The notes below the pieces were generated by a model. That model saw only the letters and a program-made list of their open reading frames with translations. It made no database searches and was not told where the DNA came from. Shown one piece after another: positions 63,420 through 64,000 of a DNA stretch of 64,000 bases (position 1 is the first letter of the stretch; each line of letters begins with the position of its first letter). The DNA comes from an uncultured Clostridia bacterium (GTDB taxonomy: Bacteria > Bacillota > Clostridia > Oscillospirales > Acutalibacteraceae), in assembly GCA_944412445.1 (NCBI GenBank), contig CALYBJ010000014.1, forward strand, positions 1-64,000, given 5' to 3'. The position numbers and the translations under genes are program-made.

Positions 63420-64000
63420 TTGAAAAAAAAGAAAAAGAAGGCTGAAACAGCCCCTGAGGAAAAAACAGAAAAAGCAGAAAACGAAGTATCAAAGGAAGAG
63501 GAAAAACCAAAAAAAACGGAAGAAAAAACCGAAGCCGAAGATATTAAAAATGCTTCGGAGGGCGTTATCGAGCTTCAGAAGGACGACAGCGCAGGCGAAA
63601 TTATTTCGGAGGAGATAACCAAGGTAAACGCTGTCCCCGACTACTCCAAAGAAAAAGAGCTTAAAAAAATACGGGAAAAGCAGGAAAAGCTAAAAAGAAA
63701 AGAAGAAAAAAAACAGCTTAAAAGGAAAAAGTATCCTCAAAAGCTTGCGTTTTCAATAGGCTTTATCGTGCTTGTTTTCGCGGTTATAGGAGTCGTTCTC
63801 ATAATCTGGAACAGCGTGGGATATATTAAGGAAACATCCGACAGCGGAAGCCGTTACAGTCAGTACAACTCATATCTCACTCCCGTGGCGGCAGTTGACC
63901 CGGATCCCTTTGACGATATTACAAAAGCCGACGGAAGCCAGCTTTTGAATGTGGCTATATGGTCTGTTTTAAGCGCGGACTCAACGCCTGATACCTACAC
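63420..64000 (+). CDS. membrane protein with Lys/Glu-rich cytoplasmic tail (partial, runs off the window)
   Basis: An open frame from TTG 63420, with GGGAGGTG upstream, to the window end (at least 193 codons, no stop). Residues 1-115 are highly charged Lys/Glu-rich, probably coiled; a membrane helix follows at about 117-137 (KLAFSIGFIVLVFAVIGVVLIIW, named by ends), then an exported region beginning NSVGYIKETSDSGSRY and DPDPFDDITKADGSQLL. I recognise no family. It starts 16 bases past proA and may be in the same transcript. Confidence 0.75.
   Translation, partial: MKKKKKKAETAPEEKTEKAENEVSKEEEKPKKTEEKTEAEDIKNASEGVIELQKDDSAGEIISEEITKVNAVPDYSKEKELKKIREKQEKLKRKEEKKQLKRKKYPQKLAFSIGFIVLVFAVIGVVLIIWNSVGYIKETSDSGSRYSQYNSYLTPVAAVDPDPFDDITKADGSQLLNVAIWSVLSADSTPDTY

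Overview
The window looks like chromosomal DNA from a low-to-moderate-GC endospore-forming Firmicute of class Clostridia, probably a gut Oscillospiraceae/Lachnospiraceae relative. The evidence is strong AGGAGG-type ribosome binding sites, consensus sigma-A promoters with 17-bp spacers, seven TTG starts, a YunB sporulation gene, and the Firmicute gene orders rimP-nusA-rnpM-ylxQ-infB-rbfA-nrnA-truB-ribF and mreB-mreC-mreD-mrdA-minD. This is an inference from gene content; there is no 16S gene here. I see no phage, insertion sequence, CRISPR array or toxin locus, so most of the window is core chromosome.

Layout. 1-1660: a SAM-I/IV-type riboswitch with its own promoter and terminator, driving a 102-residue protein of unknown function and probably an intracellular GH18 hydrolase. 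1658-11410 (minus strand): a DUF3267 zincin, a CPBP protease with repeat-encoded tail, two TIM-barrel sugar isomerase-like proteins, glgA, an orphan ParA, ktrA/ktrB potassium uptake and argH. 11703-14744 (plus): GH35 beta-galactosidase, hexapeptide acetyltransferase and DUF1349 protein. 14813-17402 (minus): ferrous iron uptake feoA, feoB and an overlooked 49-residue FeoB-associated Cys-rich membrane protein, with three copies of one 18-bp palindrome. 17459-20974 (minus): an HTH-membrane protein with a GDYXXLXY-like partner, then a GPH sugar transporter. 21094-24697: HAD hydrolase, ligA, yunB. 24797-29619 (minus): a Gld-type ABC exporter cluster (ATPase, permease, GldG-like, DUF4340). 29620-30101: no gene, but a candidate structured RNA ending in a very strong terminator.

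30102-36076: SDR oxidoreductase, then on the minus strand a cell-wall amidase, an exonuclease, a NUDIX hydrolase and the rplM-rpsI operon with an L13 leader. 36272-40848 (minus): secreted hydrolase, aspS, hisS, mgsA. 41049-46383 (minus): cell-shape operon mreB-mreC-mreD-mrdA-minD-like. 46678-55024 (plus): the transcription/translation operon from rimP to maf. 55074-57651 (minus): M23 peptidase with LysM and G5, and comF. 57840-58841: tRNA-Thr, tRNA-Tyr and a methyltransferase. 58917-61058 (minus): a second GPH transporter with an anchored protein of unknown function. 61354-64000: proB, proA and a membrane protein cut by the window edge.

The most unusual signals are the SAM switch on an orphan protein, the pseudoknot-forming RNA candidate at 29873-30028, the feo palindromes, the membrane-tethered HTH module, and in-frame A15/A16 tracts inside mreD and hisS.
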